A stretch of 64,000 bases of DNA from the NCBI RefSeq assembly GCF_004402695.1, contig NZ_SOFL01000008.1, positions 1 through 64,000 of the forward strand, written 5' to 3'. Source of the stretch: Cryobacterium adonitolivorans (GTDB lineage Bacteria > Actinomycetota > Actinomycetes > Actinomycetales > Microbacteriaceae). A model generated the notes under the pieces. The model was not told the DNA's origin, did not search any database, and worked only from the letters and a program-made list of their open reading frames with translations. This document shows, piece after piece, positions 44,281 through 54,080 of the stretch. Position numbers and translations under genes: made by a program. Each line of letters begins with the position of its first letter. Within the stretch, counting starts at the first letter, position 1.

Positions 44281-45147
44281 TTAGTCGGTCTTGAGGAGAC
44301 CCGACAGGTAGACGCCGTAGCCGCTCTTGGCGAGCGGGGCGGCGAGGCGGCTCAGCTGGGCGTCGTCGATCCAGCCGGCGCGCCAGGCGATCTCTTCGAT
44401 GCAGCCGATCTTGTGACCCTGACGGTCCTCGATCACGCGCACGTACTCTGAGGCCTGCATCATCGATTCGAAGGTGCCGGTGTCCAGCCAGGCGGTGCCG
44501 CGGTCCAGGACCTGCACGTGCAGGTTGCCCTGGTTGAGGTAGCGCTCGTTGACGGTTGAGATCTCCAGCTCGCCGCGGGCGGACGGTTCGATGGACTTGG
44601 CGATCTCGACGACGGAGTTGTCGTAGAAGTACAGCCCGGGCACGGCGTAGTTGCTCTTGGGCTTCTCAGGCTTCTCTTCGATCGACACGGCGGTGAAGTC
44701 GTCGTCGAACTCCACGACCCCATACGAGGTGGGGTTGGACACGTGGTACGCGAAGATCAGTGCGCCGTCGATGTCGGCGTTGTTGCGCAGGGCCGAACCG
44801 AGCCCGGCGCCGTGGAAGATGTTGTCACCGAGCACCAGCGCGACGCTGTCGTCGCCGATGAACTCCTCACCGATGGTGAACGCCTGCGCAAGGCCGTCCG
44901 GGGAGGGCTGCACGGCGTACTCCAGACTGATGCCGAGCTCGCTGCCGTCGCCGAGGAGGGCCTTGAACTGATCGTTGTACTCGGGGGTGGTGATGATGAG
45001 CACCTCGCGGATGCCGGCCATCATCAGCGTCGAGAGGGGGTAGTAGATCATCGGCTTGTCGTAGATCGGCATCAGCTGCTTGGAGATGCCCTTGGTGATC
45101 GGCCACAGGCGGGTTCCTGAGCCTCCGGCGAGAATGATTCCGCGCAT
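44281..45147 (-). CDS. rmlA: Glucose-1-phosphate thymidylyltransferase
   Basis: 288 residues, typical RmlA length. Signature [18 protein letters not shown] with the nucleotide-binding Arg/Lys residues, then [10 protein letters not shown] and VLGDNIFHG. First step of dTDP-L-rhamnose synthesis: glucose-1-P plus dTTP to dTDP-glucose. Starts three bases after the rmlC stop, in one operon, and ends at a clear terminator. Confidence 0.96.
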   Translation of the reverse strand: MRGIILAGGSGTRLWPITKGISKQLMPIYDKPMIYYPLSTLMMAGIREVLIITTPEYNDQFKALLGDGSELGISLEYAVQPSPDGLAQAFTIGEEFIGDDSVALVLGDNIFHGAGLGSALRNNADIDGALIFAYHVSNPTSYGVVEFDDDFTAVSIEEKPEKPKSNYAVPGLYFYDNSVVEIAKSIEPSARGELEISTVNERYLNQGNLHVQVLDRGTAWLDTGTFESMMQASEYVRVIEDRQGHKIGCIEEIAWRAGWIDDAQLSRLAAPLAKSGYGVYLSGLLKTD

Positions 45148-45150
45148 GAT

Positions 45151-45759
45151 CTAGTTCCGTTCGTTGAGCGTCTGGTAGTAGGCGCGGGCGGCGTCCCAGG
45201 TGGGCAGCAGTCCGCTCGCGGCGGCCTCGGTGAGGCTCGGCGCGTCGGTGTCCTTCGGAGAGAGCAGCAGTTCCCCGGCCCCGGACGGGAACACCAGGCC
45301 AACCTCGTCATCGAGCGGGTTGATCCCGTGCTCGGCGCCGGCGGTGTAGGTGGAGGAGACCAGGTAGCTCACCGTGGCCTTGTCGGTCAGGGCGACGAAA
45401 GCGTGGCCGAGTCCTTCGGCGATGTACACGGCCTTGCGATCCACGTCGTCCAGCAGCACCGAATCCCACTTGCCGAAGGTCGGCGAACCGACCCGGATGT
45501 CAACGATGAAGTCGATGATCGCACCGTGCGTGGCAGTGACATATTTGGCCTGGCCCGGCGGGATGTCGGCGAAGTGGATGCCGCGCACGACGCCGCGGCT
45601 GGACACGGAGGTGTTGGCCTGACGCAGGTCCAGCGGGTGCCCAACCGCCTCGGACAGCTTGTCGAAGCGGTACCACTCGAGGAAGACTCCCCGGTCGTCC
45701 CCGAACTGCTTGGGGGTCACCTCGTAGGAATCGGGGATGGAGAGTTCACGAATCTGCAC
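45151..45759 (-). CDS. rmlC: dTDP-4-dehydrorhamnose 3,5-epimerase
   Basis: About 202 residues, cupin fold: RGVFLEWYR, catalytic His region VVRGIHFAD and GLGHAFVAL. Third step of dTDP-rhamnose synthesis. GTG 45759 has TAGGCT seven bases upstream and no ribosome-binding site (leaderless signature). Followed by rmlA and divergent from rmlB. Confidence 0.95.
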   Translation of the reverse strand: MQIRELSIPDSYEVTPKQFGDDRGVFLEWYRFDKLSEAVGHPLDLRQANTSVSSRGVVRGIHFADIPPGQAKYVTATHGAIIDFIVDIRVGSPTFGKWDSVLLDDVDRKAVYIAEGLGHAFVALTDKATVSYLVSSTYTAGAEHGINPLDDEVGLVFPSGAGELLLSPKDTDAPSLTEAAASGLLPTWDAARAYYQTLNERN

Positions 45760-45766
45760 GCTTGCC

Positions 45767-45772
45767 AGCCTA
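45767..45772 (-). promoter_or_regulatory. Predicted -10 element for rmlCA (leaderless)
   Basis: TAGGCT on the minus strand, seven bases before GTG 45759. The same hexamer precedes the acyl-CoA carboxylase alpha gene. Confidence 0.5.
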
Positions 45773-45787
45773 GCAATGCGCGTCCAG

Positions 45788-45793
45788 TACAAT
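45788..45793 (+). promoter_or_regulatory. Predicted -10 element for rmlBD
   Basis: TACAAT in the 74-base rmlC-rmlB gap, about 40 bases before ATG 45834. It faces rmlB and lies back-to-back with the rmlC signal, so the two halves of the rhamnose pathway have divergent adjacent promoters. Confidence 0.45.
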
Positions 45794-45833
45794 CGCGTAG
45801 GCACCTTTACGCAAACGGAATGGTTACCAATAT

Positions 45834-46820
45834 ATGAAGATCCTCGTCACCGGCGGCGCCGGTTTTATCGGCTCAAACTTTGTGCGGCGCACCCTGCAGG
45901 ACGCCTACCCCGGCCTGGAAGGCGCTGAGGTGGTCGTTCTGGACGCCCTCACCTACTCCGGCAATCTGGAGAACCTGACCCCCGTGGCCGATTCTCCCCG
46001 TTACACCTTCGTCGAGGGCGACATCCGCGACGGCGCCCTGCTGGACACCCTGTTCCCGGGCCTGGACGCCGTGGTGCACTTCGCCGCGGAGTCCCACGTG
46101 GACCGGTCGGTGCGGGACGCTTCGATCTTCGTCGAGACGAACGTGCTCGGCACCCAGCAGCTGCTCGACGCAGCGCTGCGCAACAACCTGCCCCGGTTCG
46201 TGCACGTGTCCACCGACGAGGTCTACGGCTCCATCGCCGAGGGCTCCTGGAACGAAGAACGCGCCCTCGAGCCCAACTCGCCGTACTCGGCGTCGAAGGC
46301 CGGCAGCGACCTGCTCGCCCGCAGCTACCACCGCACCCACGGCCTGAACGTGTCGATCACCCGCTGCTCGAACAACTACGGCCCATACCACTTCCCCGAG
46401 AAGGTCATCCCGCTGTTCGTGACCAACCTCATCGACGACCTGCACGTTCCGCTCTACGGCGAGGGCAACAACATCCGCGACTGGCTGCACGTGGACGACC
46501 ACACCCGCGCCATTGCGATGGTGCTGGTTTCCGGCCGCGCCGGCGAGATCTACAACATCGGCGGCGGCACCGAGCTGACCAACGTCGAGCTCACCCAGCT
46601 GCTGCTGGACGCCACCGGCAAGGACTGGTCCTATGTGGACCGGGTCGCCGACCGTCTCGGCCACGACCTGCGCTACTCCGTGGACATCTCCAAGATCCAG
46701 GCCGAGCTCGGCTACTCCCCCGAGGTGCCCTTCGAGACGGGCCTGGCCGACGTGGTGCAGTGGTACCGCGACAACCGCTCCTGGTGGGAACCCCTCAAGG
46801 CCCGCGCGGCGTTGAGCTGA
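45834..46820 (+). CDS. rmlB: dTDP-glucose 4,6-dehydratase
   Basis: 328 residues, extended SDR: TGGAGFIGSNFVRR, STDEVYG with the acid/base Asp-Glu pair, SPYSASKAGSD with YxxxK, and TRCSNNYGPYHFPEK. Second step of dTDP-rhamnose synthesis. Followed 16 bases later by rmlD. Confidence 0.97.
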   Translation: MKILVTGGAGFIGSNFVRRTLQDAYPGLEGAEVVVLDALTYSGNLENLTPVADSPRYTFVEGDIRDGALLDTLFPGLDAVVHFAAESHVDRSVRDASIFVETNVLGTQQLLDAALRNNLPRFVHVSTDEVYGSIAEGSWNEERALEPNSPYSASKAGSDLLARSYHRTHGLNVSITRCSNNYGPYHFPEKVIPLFVTNLIDDLHVPLYGEGNNIRDWLHVDDHTRAIAMVLVSGRAGEIYNIGGGTELTNVELTQLLLDATGKDWSYVDRVADRLGHDLRYSVDISKIQAELGYSPEVPFETGLADVVQWYRDNRSWWEPLKARAALS

Positions 46821-46836
46821 GCGGCGCCCACCTGAC

Positions 46837-47691
46837 ATGACCCGTTATCTGATCGCCGGCGCGGCCGGGATGCTCGGCCGCGACCTGCAGGAGGCCCTGA
46901 TTGGCCGTGAGGTCACTTCCGTGGACCGCAGCGAGCTGGACATCACCGACCTCGCCGCCGTTCGGAAGGCCGTCACCGGCCACGACGTGATCATCAACGC
47001 CGCAGCGTACACCGCCGTGGACGCGGCGGAGGAGAACGAGGCCGCCGCCTACGCGGTGAACGCCATCGGCCCACGCAACCTCGCGATCGGGGCAGCGGCC
47101 GTGGGTGCGAAGCTCGTGCAGATCTCCACCGACTACGTCTTCGACGGCGCCGGCAACACGCCGTACCCCGAAGACACCGCGATCGACCCGCTCAACGCAT
47201 ACGGCCGCACCAAGGCCGCCGGTGAACAGTTCGTGCTCACCGAGAACCCCACAAACAGCTACATCGTGCGCACGGCGTGGCTCTACGGCGCGCACGGGCC
47301 CAACTTCGGCCGCACCATGCTCACCCTTGCCGCAGACAGGGACACCGTCTCCGTCGTCGCCGACCAGTTCGGCCAGCCCACCTGGACCGTCGACCTGGCC
47401 CGCCAGATCGTGGCGATGCTCGACGCCGACGCGCCCGCCGGGATCTACCACGGCACCAACGCCGGGCAGACGAACTGGTTCGGGTTCGCCCAGGCCGTGT
47501 TCGCCAGCGCGGGCCTGGACCCCGACCGGGTGCTGCCCACGGACGGCAGCAAGTTCGTCCGGCCGGCCCCCCGGCCGGCCTACTCGGTGCTCGGGCACGA
47601 CGCCTGGGCCACGGCCGGCCTGGCCCCGATGCGGTCATGGACCGAGGCCCTCATGGACGCCGCGAGCCACGGCGCGTTCGCCCCGTCATGA
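46837..47691 (+). CDS. rmlD: dTDP-4-dehydrorhamnose reductase
   Basis: 284 residues: GAAGMLGRDL, INAAAYTAVD, STDYVFDG and YGRTKAAGE with YxxxK. Final step giving dTDP-L-rhamnose, the donor for wall rhamnosyltransferases. Stop overlaps the following GT4 gene (ATGA at 47688). Confidence 0.96.
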   Translation: MTRYLIAGAAGMLGRDLQEALIGREVTSVDRSELDITDLAAVRKAVTGHDVIINAAAYTAVDAAEENEAAAYAVNAIGPRNLAIGAAAVGAKLVQISTDYVFDGAGNTPYPEDTAIDPLNAYGRTKAAGEQFVLTENPTNSYIVRTAWLYGAHGPNFGRTMLTLAADRDTVSVVADQFGQPTWTVDLARQIVAMLDADAPAGIYHGTNAGQTNWFGFAQAVFASAGLDPDRVLPTDGSKFVRPAPRPAYSVLGHDAWATAGLAPMRSWTEALMDAASHGAFAPS

Positions 47692-48833
47692 TCACCCTCC
47701 GGGTCATCGTGGACCAGCTGGTCTCGCCCGTTCCGGGCGGACTCGGCCGGTACACCGAGGAGCTCACCCGGTCGCTGATCGCCACGGCGCCGACCGACTG
47801 TGTGGTCGAAGGCATCGTCTCGGCCAGCTCGGCGGAGCACTACGAGCAGATCACCACGGCCCTGCCCGGCCTGGCCGGCCTGCACAAGATGGCGCTGGCG
47901 CGACGCGAACTCTCGGCGGCCTGGCAGCTGGGCGTTGCCACGTCCGCCGGACACGGCCTCGTGCACGCCCCCGGCCTGTTCGCCCCGCTGCACCGCCACG
48001 ACAGGGCCAGGGACGAAACCCAGGTCGCCGTGACGGTGCACGACGTGCTCGCCTGGACGCATCCGGAATCGTTGACCCCGACAACGGTCTCGCGGACCAA
48101 GCTGATGCTCAAACGGGCCCGCAAGCACGCGGACGCCGTCGTGGTGCCCAGCCACGCCCTCGCCGACCAGCTCGGCGAGATCATGGACTTCGGCGACAGG
48201 GTGCGCGTGATCGGCGGGGCCGTCAGCAGCGGCCTGGTGCTGCCGACGAATTCCGCCGCCGCCGAAGCCATGGCGGTGGCCCTGGAACTCCCCGACGAGT
48301 ACATCCTCACCGCCGGCACCCTCGAACCGCGCCGCGCCGTCACCGCCCTCATCACGGCCCTCGGCCGCCCGGGCGCCGCGGACCTGCCGCTGCTCGTTCT
48401 CGGACCGGATTCCTGGGGTGAGCTCACCCTCGCTTCGGTGGCCGACGAGGCCGGCCTCGCCCCCGACCGGGTGCGCGCACTGGACGGCCTGACCGACCAG
48501 CAGCTCGCGCTGGTGATGTCGCGGGCGTCGGTCTTCGTGTACCCCAGCCTCGAGGAGGGGTTCGGTCTGCCGATCATCCAGGCCTTCCACTTCGGCACCC
48601 CGGTCATCCACTCGGATGCGCCGGCCCTGGTCGAAGCCGGCGGCGATGCGGGCTTCCTGGTGGAGCGTGACGACCCGGCCGGCTACCCCGAACGCCTCGC
48701 CGCAGCCCTGGACCGGGTGCTCGGCGACACCGCGCTCGCCGACAGGCTGCGCATCTTCGGTGGCGACAGGGCCAGGGCCTTCAGCTGGCGTGACACCGCG
48801 GAACGCGTCTGGCAGTTGCACGCCGACCTCTGA
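47688..48833 (+). CDS. GT4 family glycosyltransferase
   Basis: 381 residues, GT-B fold. The N-domain starts VIVDQLVSPVPGGLGRY and the C-domain carries the GT4 signature VYPSLEEGFGLPIIQAF (E-x7-E type) with HSDAPALVEAGGDAG. Coupled to rmlD by ATGA, so probably a rhamnosyl- or mannosyltransferase using the local donor (inference). The last codon and stop run into a 15-bp tandem repeat. Confidence 0.88.
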   Translation: MITLRVIVDQLVSPVPGGLGRYTEELTRSLIATAPTDCVVEGIVSASSAEHYEQITTALPGLAGLHKMALARRELSAAWQLGVATSAGHGLVHAPGLFAPLHRHDRARDETQVAVTVHDVLAWTHPESLTPTTVSRTKLMLKRARKHADAVVVPSHALADQLGEIMDFGDRVRVIGGAVSSGLVLPTNSAAAEAMAVALELPDEYILTAGTLEPRRAVTALITALGRPGAADLPLLVLGPDSWGELTLASVADEAGLAPDRVRALDGLTDQQLALVMSRASVFVYPSLEEGFGLPIIQAFHFGTPVIHSDAPALVEAGGDAGFLVERDDPAGYPERLAAALDRVLGDTALADRLRIFGGDRARAFSWRDTAERVWQLHADL

Positions 48834-48882
48834 GCCTATCGACCCTGAGCCTGTGGACCCTGAGCTTGTCGCCCCCTGAGCC
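48831..48882. repeat. 15-bp tandem repeat at the GT4 stop codon
   Basis: About 3.4 units of TGAGCYTRTSGACCC (48831-48845, 48846-48860, 48861-48876 with one extra C, then a partial unit). The first unit supplies the TGA stop of the GT4 gene. The unit resembles the CCTGAGCTTGTCGA intergenic repeat known from many high-GC bacteria. Confidence 0.7.
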
Positions 48883-48893
48883 ACCGCTCAGGG
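48874..48893. terminator. Hairpin between convergent GT4 and LCP genes
   Basis: CCCTGAGC 48874-48881 pairs with GCTCAGGG 48886-48893 (4-base loop), overlapping the LCP stop codon. No T-tract on either strand, so efficiency is doubtful; it may simply be part of the tandem repeat. Confidence 0.4.
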
Positions 48894-50252
48894 CGCGGGG
48901 GTCTCCGTGACCGGGTTCAGCGCGGCGTCGATCAGGCCGGCGATCTGGTCGTAGTCCGGGTCTGTCGGGTCGACGCCGTTGTCTGGAACCAGTTCGACGG
49001 CCCCGACCGGGAGCTTCTTAGTCTTGGCCGCGAGGGTGGCGAAGTAGCCGAGCATGCCCTGGGGCACATCGGTTTTGACGACCTCCTGGCCGGCCAGGGC
49101 CACACCCTGGAACTTGGTGAGCACGTTCGCCGGGTTGAACTGCTGCAGGATCGCCTCCTGCAGGACCCGCTGGCGGGACATCCGGTCGTAGTCGCTGGTC
49201 CCGTGCCTGGCCCGGCCATACCACAGGGCGGTGAAACCGTCCATGTGCTGCGGCCCGGCCTCCACCCAACCTTCGACGTCGCTCAGGTCGTCTTCCTGGC
49301 CACCGATGGGCAGCCGCTCCGCCACGGTGATGTCCACGCCGCCGAGGGCGTCGATGAGCTGGGAGAAGCCCTGCATGTCGATGAGCACGTAGTACTGGAT
49401 GGTGAGCCCGGTGACGCCACTGGCGGCGTCGCGCATGGCTTCGATGCCGGGCTCGCTGCCCTCGGCTACGGCGTTGGGGTACATCTCCGGGCTCTTGAGC
49501 TCCACCTCGGTGTAGATCGAGTTGAGCTGGCAGACGTCCACGTCGCAGACGCCGTCGTAGCCGTAGCCGTCCGGGTACGAGGCGTGCAGGGGAGAATCCT
49601 GCGGGAACGGCACGTACTCGAGGTCGCGGGGGATGCCGATGATGTCGGCCTTACCGGTCTCGGCGTCGATGCTGACCACCGACGTGCTGTCCGGCCGCAT
49701 GCCCAGCCTGTCGGCCCCGGCGTCGCCGCCGAGCAGCATGATGTTGTACCGACCGTCGACCGGCGGCTCTGACGGGCCGGCCGCGAACACCGACGAGAGG
49801 ACCCCACTGGCCGTGGTGGCCACGTAGGCGCCGTAGCCGGCGGTTCCGGCCGCAGCGACCATCACCACCGTCGCCAATCCGGCGATGAACGGCCGGGCCT
49901 TGGGCCTGGCCTTCACGAGGCGGGTCAGCCGGATGGTGTCGAAGGTCAGGACGACCCAGACCACGGCGTAGAACACCATCGCGGCGGCGAGGACCCACAG
50001 CCCGATCGAGTTGGTGGCCACGGTGAGCAGGATCTCCGGGTTCAGCGCGTAGACGATGCCGGCGACCACGACCACGGCGAGGAAGCTCAGGCTGGCGCGC
50101 AGACCGAACCGGCCGAGGCCGCGGCTTCCCGCGAGCACCTGGGCGGAGCCGGGCAGAAGAATGTTGAGAACCACGAGCCACCAGGCCCGGCGGGTCATGA
50201 CCTGCTTGGAGCCGGAGTTCGGGTGCCGGATCGGACTGCTGGCGCTACTCAT
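48888..50252 (-). CDS. LytR-CpsA-Psr (LCP) family glycopolymer ligase
   Basis: 454 residues. Several N-terminal hydrophobic segments (about 22-45, 50-70, 80-100, 120-145) and then an extracytoplasmic LCP domain with [28 protein letters not shown] and [19 protein letters not shown] enzymes transfer lipid-linked wall polymers onto peptidoglycan; here the likely cargo is the rhamnose/Galf glycan. ATG 50252 overlaps the purE stop. Having several N-terminal spans, instead of one, is notable. Neighbourhood matches mycobacterial Rv3267. Confidence 0.92.
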   Translation of the reverse strand: MSSASSPIRHPNSGSKQVMTRRAWWLVVLNILLPGSAQVLAGSRGLGRFGLRASLSFLAVVVVAGIVYALNPEILLTVATNSIGLWVLAAAMVFYAVVWVVLTFDTIRLTRLVKARPKARPFIAGLATVVMVAAAGTAGYGAYVATTASGVLSSVFAAGPSEPPVDGRYNIMLLGGDAGADRLGMRPDSTSVVSIDAETGKADIIGIPRDLEYVPFPQDSPLHASYPDGYGYDGVCDVDVCQLNSIYTEVELKSPEMYPNAVAEGSEPGIEAMRDAASGVTGLTIQYYVLIDMQGFSQLIDALGGVDITVAERLPIGGQEDDLSDVEGWVEAGPQHMDGFTALWYGRARHGTSDYDRMSRQRVLQEAILQQFNPANVLTKFQGVALAGQEVVKTDVPQGMLGYFATLAAKTKKLPVGAVELVPDNGVDPTDPDYDQIAGLIDAALNPVTETPAP

Positions 50253-50785
50253 AGCTTCGCTTGGAGGGCCGTGTTCTTCTGCTCCACCTGCTCGGCCAGC
50301 TGGTCGGCGTAGGCCTCCAGCTTCAGGCGCAGCGCGTCATCCGCCGTCGCCAGGATTTTGATGGCGATCAGGGCAGCGTTGCGCGCGCCGCCGATCGAGA
50401 CCGTCGCGACGGGAACGCCGGCCGGCATCTGCACGATCGAGAGCAGCGAGTCCAGGCCGTCCAGGCGACCGAGCGGAACCGGAACACCCACAACGGGTAG
50501 CGTGGTGACTGCGGCGAGCATGCCCGGCAGGTGCGCGGCACCGCCGGCGCCGGCGATGATCACCTTGAGGCCGCGGCCCCAGGCCTCGGAGCCGTATCGC
50601 ATCATCTTCTCCGGCGTGCGGTGTGCTGACACCACTTGCACCTCGTGGGCGACGCCGAATTCGGCCAGCATGGCCGCGGCGTCGCTCATGACGTTCCAGT
50701 CGGAGTCCGACCCCATCACAACACCGACGAGCACGGCTGAGGAAGGGGCGGACTCGTGGGCGGGAGTCGCGAGGTTCTTTGGCAC
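50249..50785 (-). CDS. purE: N5-carboxyaminoimidazole ribonucleotide mutase
   Basis: 178 residues: [20 protein letters not shown] and [12 protein letters not shown], all diagnostic of class I PurE. Converts N5-CAIR to CAIR in purine synthesis. Sits 17 bases after purK in the same direction and is coupled to the LCP gene. Confidence 0.96.
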   Translation of the reverse strand: MPKNLATPAHESAPSSAVLVGVVMGSDSDWNVMSDAAAMLAEFGVAHEVQVVSAHRTPEKMMRYGSEAWGRGLKVIIAGAGGAAHLPGMLAAVTTLPVVGVPVPLGRLDGLDSLLSIVQMPAGVPVATVSIGGARNAALIAIKILATADDALRLKLEAYADQLAEQVEQKNTALQAKL

Positions 50786-50802
50786 GGTGACGATCTTAGG
50801 CT

Positions 50803-51939
50803 TTAGTCCTGAAAATATGCCGCAGTGGCACGCGCCTGGTAGCTGACCGAGTCCAGATCGGGCCCGGATGCCGTGACGTGGCCGATCTTGCGTCCCGGAC
50901 GGGGATCCTTGCCGTAGTTGTGCACTTTGACCGTGGGCTGTCCGGCGAATGCGGCGGGGTACCGGGCCGCCATGCTCCCCTCGGCGGGGCCGCCGAGGAT
51001 GTTGACCATCACCGACCAGGGTTCGCGGAGGGCCGTGCCGCCCAGCGGAAGGTCGAGCACGGCGCGCAGGTGCTGCTCGAACTGGCTCGTGGTGGACCCG
51101 TCGATCGACCAGTGGCCGCTGTTGTGCGGCCGCATCGCGAGTTCGTTGACCAGCAACCGGCCGTCGGTGGTTTCGAAAAGTTCCACGGCAAGCACCCCGG
51201 TGACGCCGATGCCCTCCGCGACCCGCTCGGCGATGTCGGCGGCGAGCGCGCTGAGCCGGCCGGCCGACTTCGGGGCGGGGGCGATGACCTCGGCGCAGAC
51301 GCCGCCCTGCTGCACGGTCTCGACGACAGGCCAGATCGCGATCTCTCCCGATGGGCGCCGAGCCACGACCTGCGCGAGTTCGCGGCGGAAGTCGACGAGC
51401 TCCTCGACCAGCAGGTCACCCCCGTTGGCGTCCTCAGCGAGCGCGAAAAACCAGTCGTCGGCCTCGTGGGCGTGGGAAATCACACGCACGCCCTTGCCGT
51501 CATAGCCGCCCCTGGCGGTCTTCACGACGGCCCGGCCGCCGTGATCGGTCAGGAACCGCGCCAGAGCGTCCGCATCGGCCACCCGCGCCCAGTCGGGGAC
51601 GGGCAGGCCCAGCTCGGTCAGGCGCTCCCGCATGAGCAGCTTGTCCTGGGCGTAGAGGAGCGCGTCCGGCCCGGGGTGGACGCTGATGCCCCGGTTCACC
51701 AGTTCGCGGAGGATCACCTGCGGAACGTGTTCGTGGTCGAATGTCACCACGTCGACGGCCTCGGCGAAGGAGAGGACCGTGGCCAGATCGCGGTAGTCCC
51801 CCACCGATACCGCGGCGAGGTTCGCGGACATGCCGTCGGCCTCGGCCAGGACCCGGAGGTCGAGGCCGAGGTTCACCGCGGCGGGGATCATCATGCGGGC
51901 CAATTGGCCTCCGCCGATCACACCAACGATCGTGCTCAT
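50803..51939 (-). CDS. purK: 5-(carboxyamino)imidazole ribonucleotide synthase
   Basis: About 378 residues, ATP-grasp: [21 protein letters not shown] and [17 protein letters not shown]. Produces N5-CAIR for PurE from AIR, bicarbonate and ATP. ATG 51939 is preceded by GGTGA; ATG 51969 would add ten residues. A CATAAT hexamer near 52000 on the minus strand could be the -10. Confidence 0.95.
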   Translation of the reverse strand: MSTIVGVIGGGQLARMMIPAAVNLGLDLRVLAEADGMSANLAAVSVGDYRDLATVLSFAEAVDVVTFDHEHVPQVILRELVNRGISVHPGPDALLYAQDKLLMRERLTELGLPVPDWARVADADALARFLTDHGGRAVVKTARGGYDGKGVRVISHAHEADDWFFALAEDANGGDLLVEELVDFRRELAQVVARRPSGEIAIWPVVETVQQGGVCAEVIAPAPKSAGRLSALAADIAERVAEGIGVTGVLAVELFETTDGRLLVNELAMRPHNSGHWSIDGSTTSQFEQHLRAVLDLPLGGTALREPWSVMVNILGGPAEGSMAARYPAAFAGQPTVKVHNYGKDPRPGRKIGHVTASGPDLDSVSYQARATAAYFQD

Positions 51940-52078
51940 CTGTTCACCAATTTCTGTGCGACCGTTCATCCGAGGGACCGGGAACTCTCAGGATGGGGAT
52001 TATGACGGGACGTAGACTGCGAGAGAAGCGCGTTTTCTCGCTACACGTTCCATTTTCACCTATCGGCCGGACGGATGC

Positions 52079-52675
52079 ATGTCGAGAACAACCTTCAGCA
52101 GATATCGGGTTTTCGCTTTCGCGATGCAGCTCGCGAAGTTCGGCATGGTCGGACTCGTCGGCTTCGCGGTAGACATCACGGTCTTCAACCTGCTGCGGGC
52201 GACGGTCTTCTCCCCCGAGGCCCTGACCTCCGGCCCGATCTGGGCGAAAGTCGTCTCGACGATCCTCGCCATCCTGGCCAACTGGGTCGGCAACCGGTAC
52301 TGGACCTTCTCGAAGGACCGCCGGTCCCAGACCCTGCGTGAGGGTCTGGAATTCTTCGCCGTCAGCCTCGTCGGTATGGGAATCGGGTTGGCCTGCCTGG
52401 CGGTGAGCCACTACGTGCTCGGCTACACCAGCGTCATCGCGGACAACATCTCGTCGAACGTGATCGGCCTGCTGCTCGGCGCCGTCTTCCGTTTCACCCT
52501 GTACCGGTACTGGGTGTTCTCGCCCTCACGCCGGGGCGAGACTCCGGTGGCCGCCGGCACGGGGGCCACTCGCACGGCGCCCACCCGCACGGTGCCCACT
52601 AGCACGGTGCCCACCAACACAGGGGCGTTGCGGCTACAGGCCCGCGCGGAGTCCGAATTCGTCACCGAGCGCTGA
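52079..52675 (+). CDS. GtrA family membrane protein
   Basis: 198 residues with four hydrophobic segments of GtrA type (FGMVGLVGFAVD, then ANWVGNRYWTFSK and FRFTLYRYWVF). GtrA proteins help move polyprenyl-linked sugars or are of unclear role in wall polysaccharide synthesis. The C-terminal tail (about 160-182) is a Thr/Pro repeat, TRTAP/TRTVP/TSTVP/TNTGA, probably cytoplasmic. The 3' end overlaps the convergent PH-domain gene by 42 bases. Neighbourhood as in mycobacterial Rv3277. Confidence 0.88.
   Translation: MSRTTFSRYRVFAFAMQLAKFGMVGLVGFAVDITVFNLLRATVFSPEALTSGPIWAKVVSTILAILANWVGNRYWTFSKDRRSQTLREGLEFFAVSLVGMGIGLACLAVSHYVLGYTSVIADNISSNVIGLLLGAVFRFTLYRYWVFSPSRRGETPVAAGTGATRTAPTRTVPTSTVPTNTGALRLQARAESEFVTER
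52567..52626 (+). repeat. Four 15-bp in-frame tandem repeats in the GtrA gene
   Basis: Units of the type ACYMGCACGGYGCCC, four times in a row, encode the pentapeptides TRTAP, TRTVP, TSTVP and TNTGA. Being a multiple of three, length changes by slippage would keep the frame. Confidence 0.65.
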
Positions 52676-53191
52676 CTGCTCCTGCCGGCGCGCGGCCATC
52701 ACGGTCTGCGACTGCTCCATCAGGTCCTGCAGCACCTGCTGCACGAGGTCGGCGTCGGGCACGTCCCGCAACGACAGCGGATGCTCGAGACCGGAATTGA
52801 TGCGCACCGTCCCCGACCGGAACAGGGACTGCAGCCAGTTCTTGCGCACGGTGACGTCGTAACCCCTGCTGTGCAGCAGCTCCTGCCGCTCATGCACGAA
52901 GATGCCGTGCACGAAGATGATCCGGCGGCTGGTCACGGTGTACCGCCGGGTGAGCCAGGACACCAGCGGCAGCAGCCAGAGCAGCACGACGACGAGACCG
53001 GCGCCGACCAGGAGCAGCACGTTCTGCCACGGCTCGGCCAGGCTTCCGGAGTAGTAACCGGTGACCCCGCACGCGCCGATCAGGAAAAGGGTGGGCCAGA
53101 ACAGCGCCCGGGCATGGGAGCGCAGCCGGGCGATGACCACCTCGGGCGCCGTCGTCGGCACGCCGGGCATCGAACTGGCTGGGTTGGTCAT
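52634..53191 (-). CDS. PH domain-containing membrane protein
   Basis: 185 residues: two hydrophobic segments (about 30-48 and 58-78) followed by a bacterial PH (YdbS/DUF304-type) domain with RRYTVTSRRIIFVHGIF and DVTVRKNWLQSLF. Function of the family is unclear. Tail-to-tail overlap of 42 bases with GtrA. Matches Rv3278c in the M. tuberculosis order. Confidence 0.87.
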   Translation of the reverse strand: MTNPASSMPGVPTTAPEVVIARLRSHARALFWPTLFLIGACGVTGYYSGSLAEPWQNVLLLVGAGLVVVLLWLLPLVSWLTRRYTVTSRRIIFVHGIFVHERQELLHSRGYDVTVRKNWLQSLFRSGTVRINSGLEHPLSLRDVPDADLVQQVLQDLMEQSQTVMAARRQEQSALGDEFGLRAGL

Positions 53192-53212
53192 ATACCCATT
53201 AATACCTCAGAT

Positions 53213-54046
53213 TCACCACCGCAGATGGGTCACGTCCCCCGCGGCGACGGCCTGCAGTTCACCGTTCGCCTGGTCCTCCACGATCAGCCGGCCGTCAGGG
53301 TCCAGCCCGACCGCCGTGCCCACGAGGTCGTGGCCGCCGGGCAATTCGACGCGCACCGCGGTGCCCAGGGTGCCGCACAGCGCGGAGACCTCAGCGTGCA
53401 GGCCGCTGGCCACGGGGTCGGCTCCGGCGGCGAGGAAGTTCGCGGTGAGGTTCCGCAGCGCGCTCAGGTAGGCGGCGAGGACCGTGTCAGGGTCCGGGAT
53501 GCTGCCGGTCACCAGCATCAGCGACGTGGACGTGAGGGTGGGCAGGTCGTGCTCGTCCAGGCTCAGGTTCAGCCCGGCGCCGATACACAGGCCGCTAGCG
53601 TCCGGCAGCAGCTCCGACAGGATGCCGGAGACCTTGTAACCGTCGATAAGTACGTCGTTGGGCCACTTCAACGCCACCTCGTGCCGGGGCGCGTCCTCGT
53701 CGCCGGGCGGCCGCACCGCGGCGTGCACGACCGAACGCACGGCCAGGGTCATGGCCGCGCCGGCGAGCAGGGGAAACCAGCCGTACCGGTTCGCGGGCAG
53801 GAGGCCGGATTCCAGGCGCGGCCGCAGCAGCACCGAAACGGCCAGCGATTTGCCGCTGGGGGCCAGCCAGGTGCGGCCGAGCCGTCCGCGGCCGCTGGTC
53901 TGGTTGTCGGTGACGATGACCGACAGGTCAGGCCAGGCCGGCGCATCCGGGCCCGTTGCCCGCGTCACCAGCACGTCGTTGGTGGAGCCGGCCTCGTCGA
54001 GGTACTCGAACCGTGCCCCGATGCCACGGCTGATCGGAAATTCCAT
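53213..54046 (-). CDS. birA: Biotin--[acetyl-CoA-carboxylase] ligase
   Basis: 277 residues, group I biotin ligase without the DNA-binding domain: EAGSTNDVLV, GRGRLGRTWLAPSGKSLAVS (biotinyl-AMP site) and KWPNDVLIDGYKVSGIL. Biotinylates the carrier domain of the alpha subunit at 61509. Lacking a helix-turn-helix, it cannot act as the E. coli-type repressor. Divergent from accD. Confidence 0.95.
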   Translation of the reverse strand: MEFPISRGIGARFEYLDEAGSTNDVLVTRATGPDAPAWPDLSVIVTDNQTSGRGRLGRTWLAPSGKSLAVSVLLRPRLESGLLPANRYGWFPLLAGAAMTLAVRSVVHAAVRPPGDEDAPRHEVALKWPNDVLIDGYKVSGILSELLPDASGLCIGAGLNLSLDEHDLPTLTSTSLMLVTGSIPDPDTVLAAYLSALRNLTANFLAAGADPVASGLHAEVSALCGTLGTAVRVELPGGHDLVGTAVGLDPDGRLIVEDQANGELQAVAAGDVTHLRW

Positions 54047-54080
54047 GCTGACGCCTCTTCTCCCACCCCGTGGGGATCAT

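Noticed and set aside
50249..51969. Purine riboswitch upstream of purK
   Set aside because: No recognisable conserved purine or guanidine-type aptamer core in the short purK-GtrA gap.
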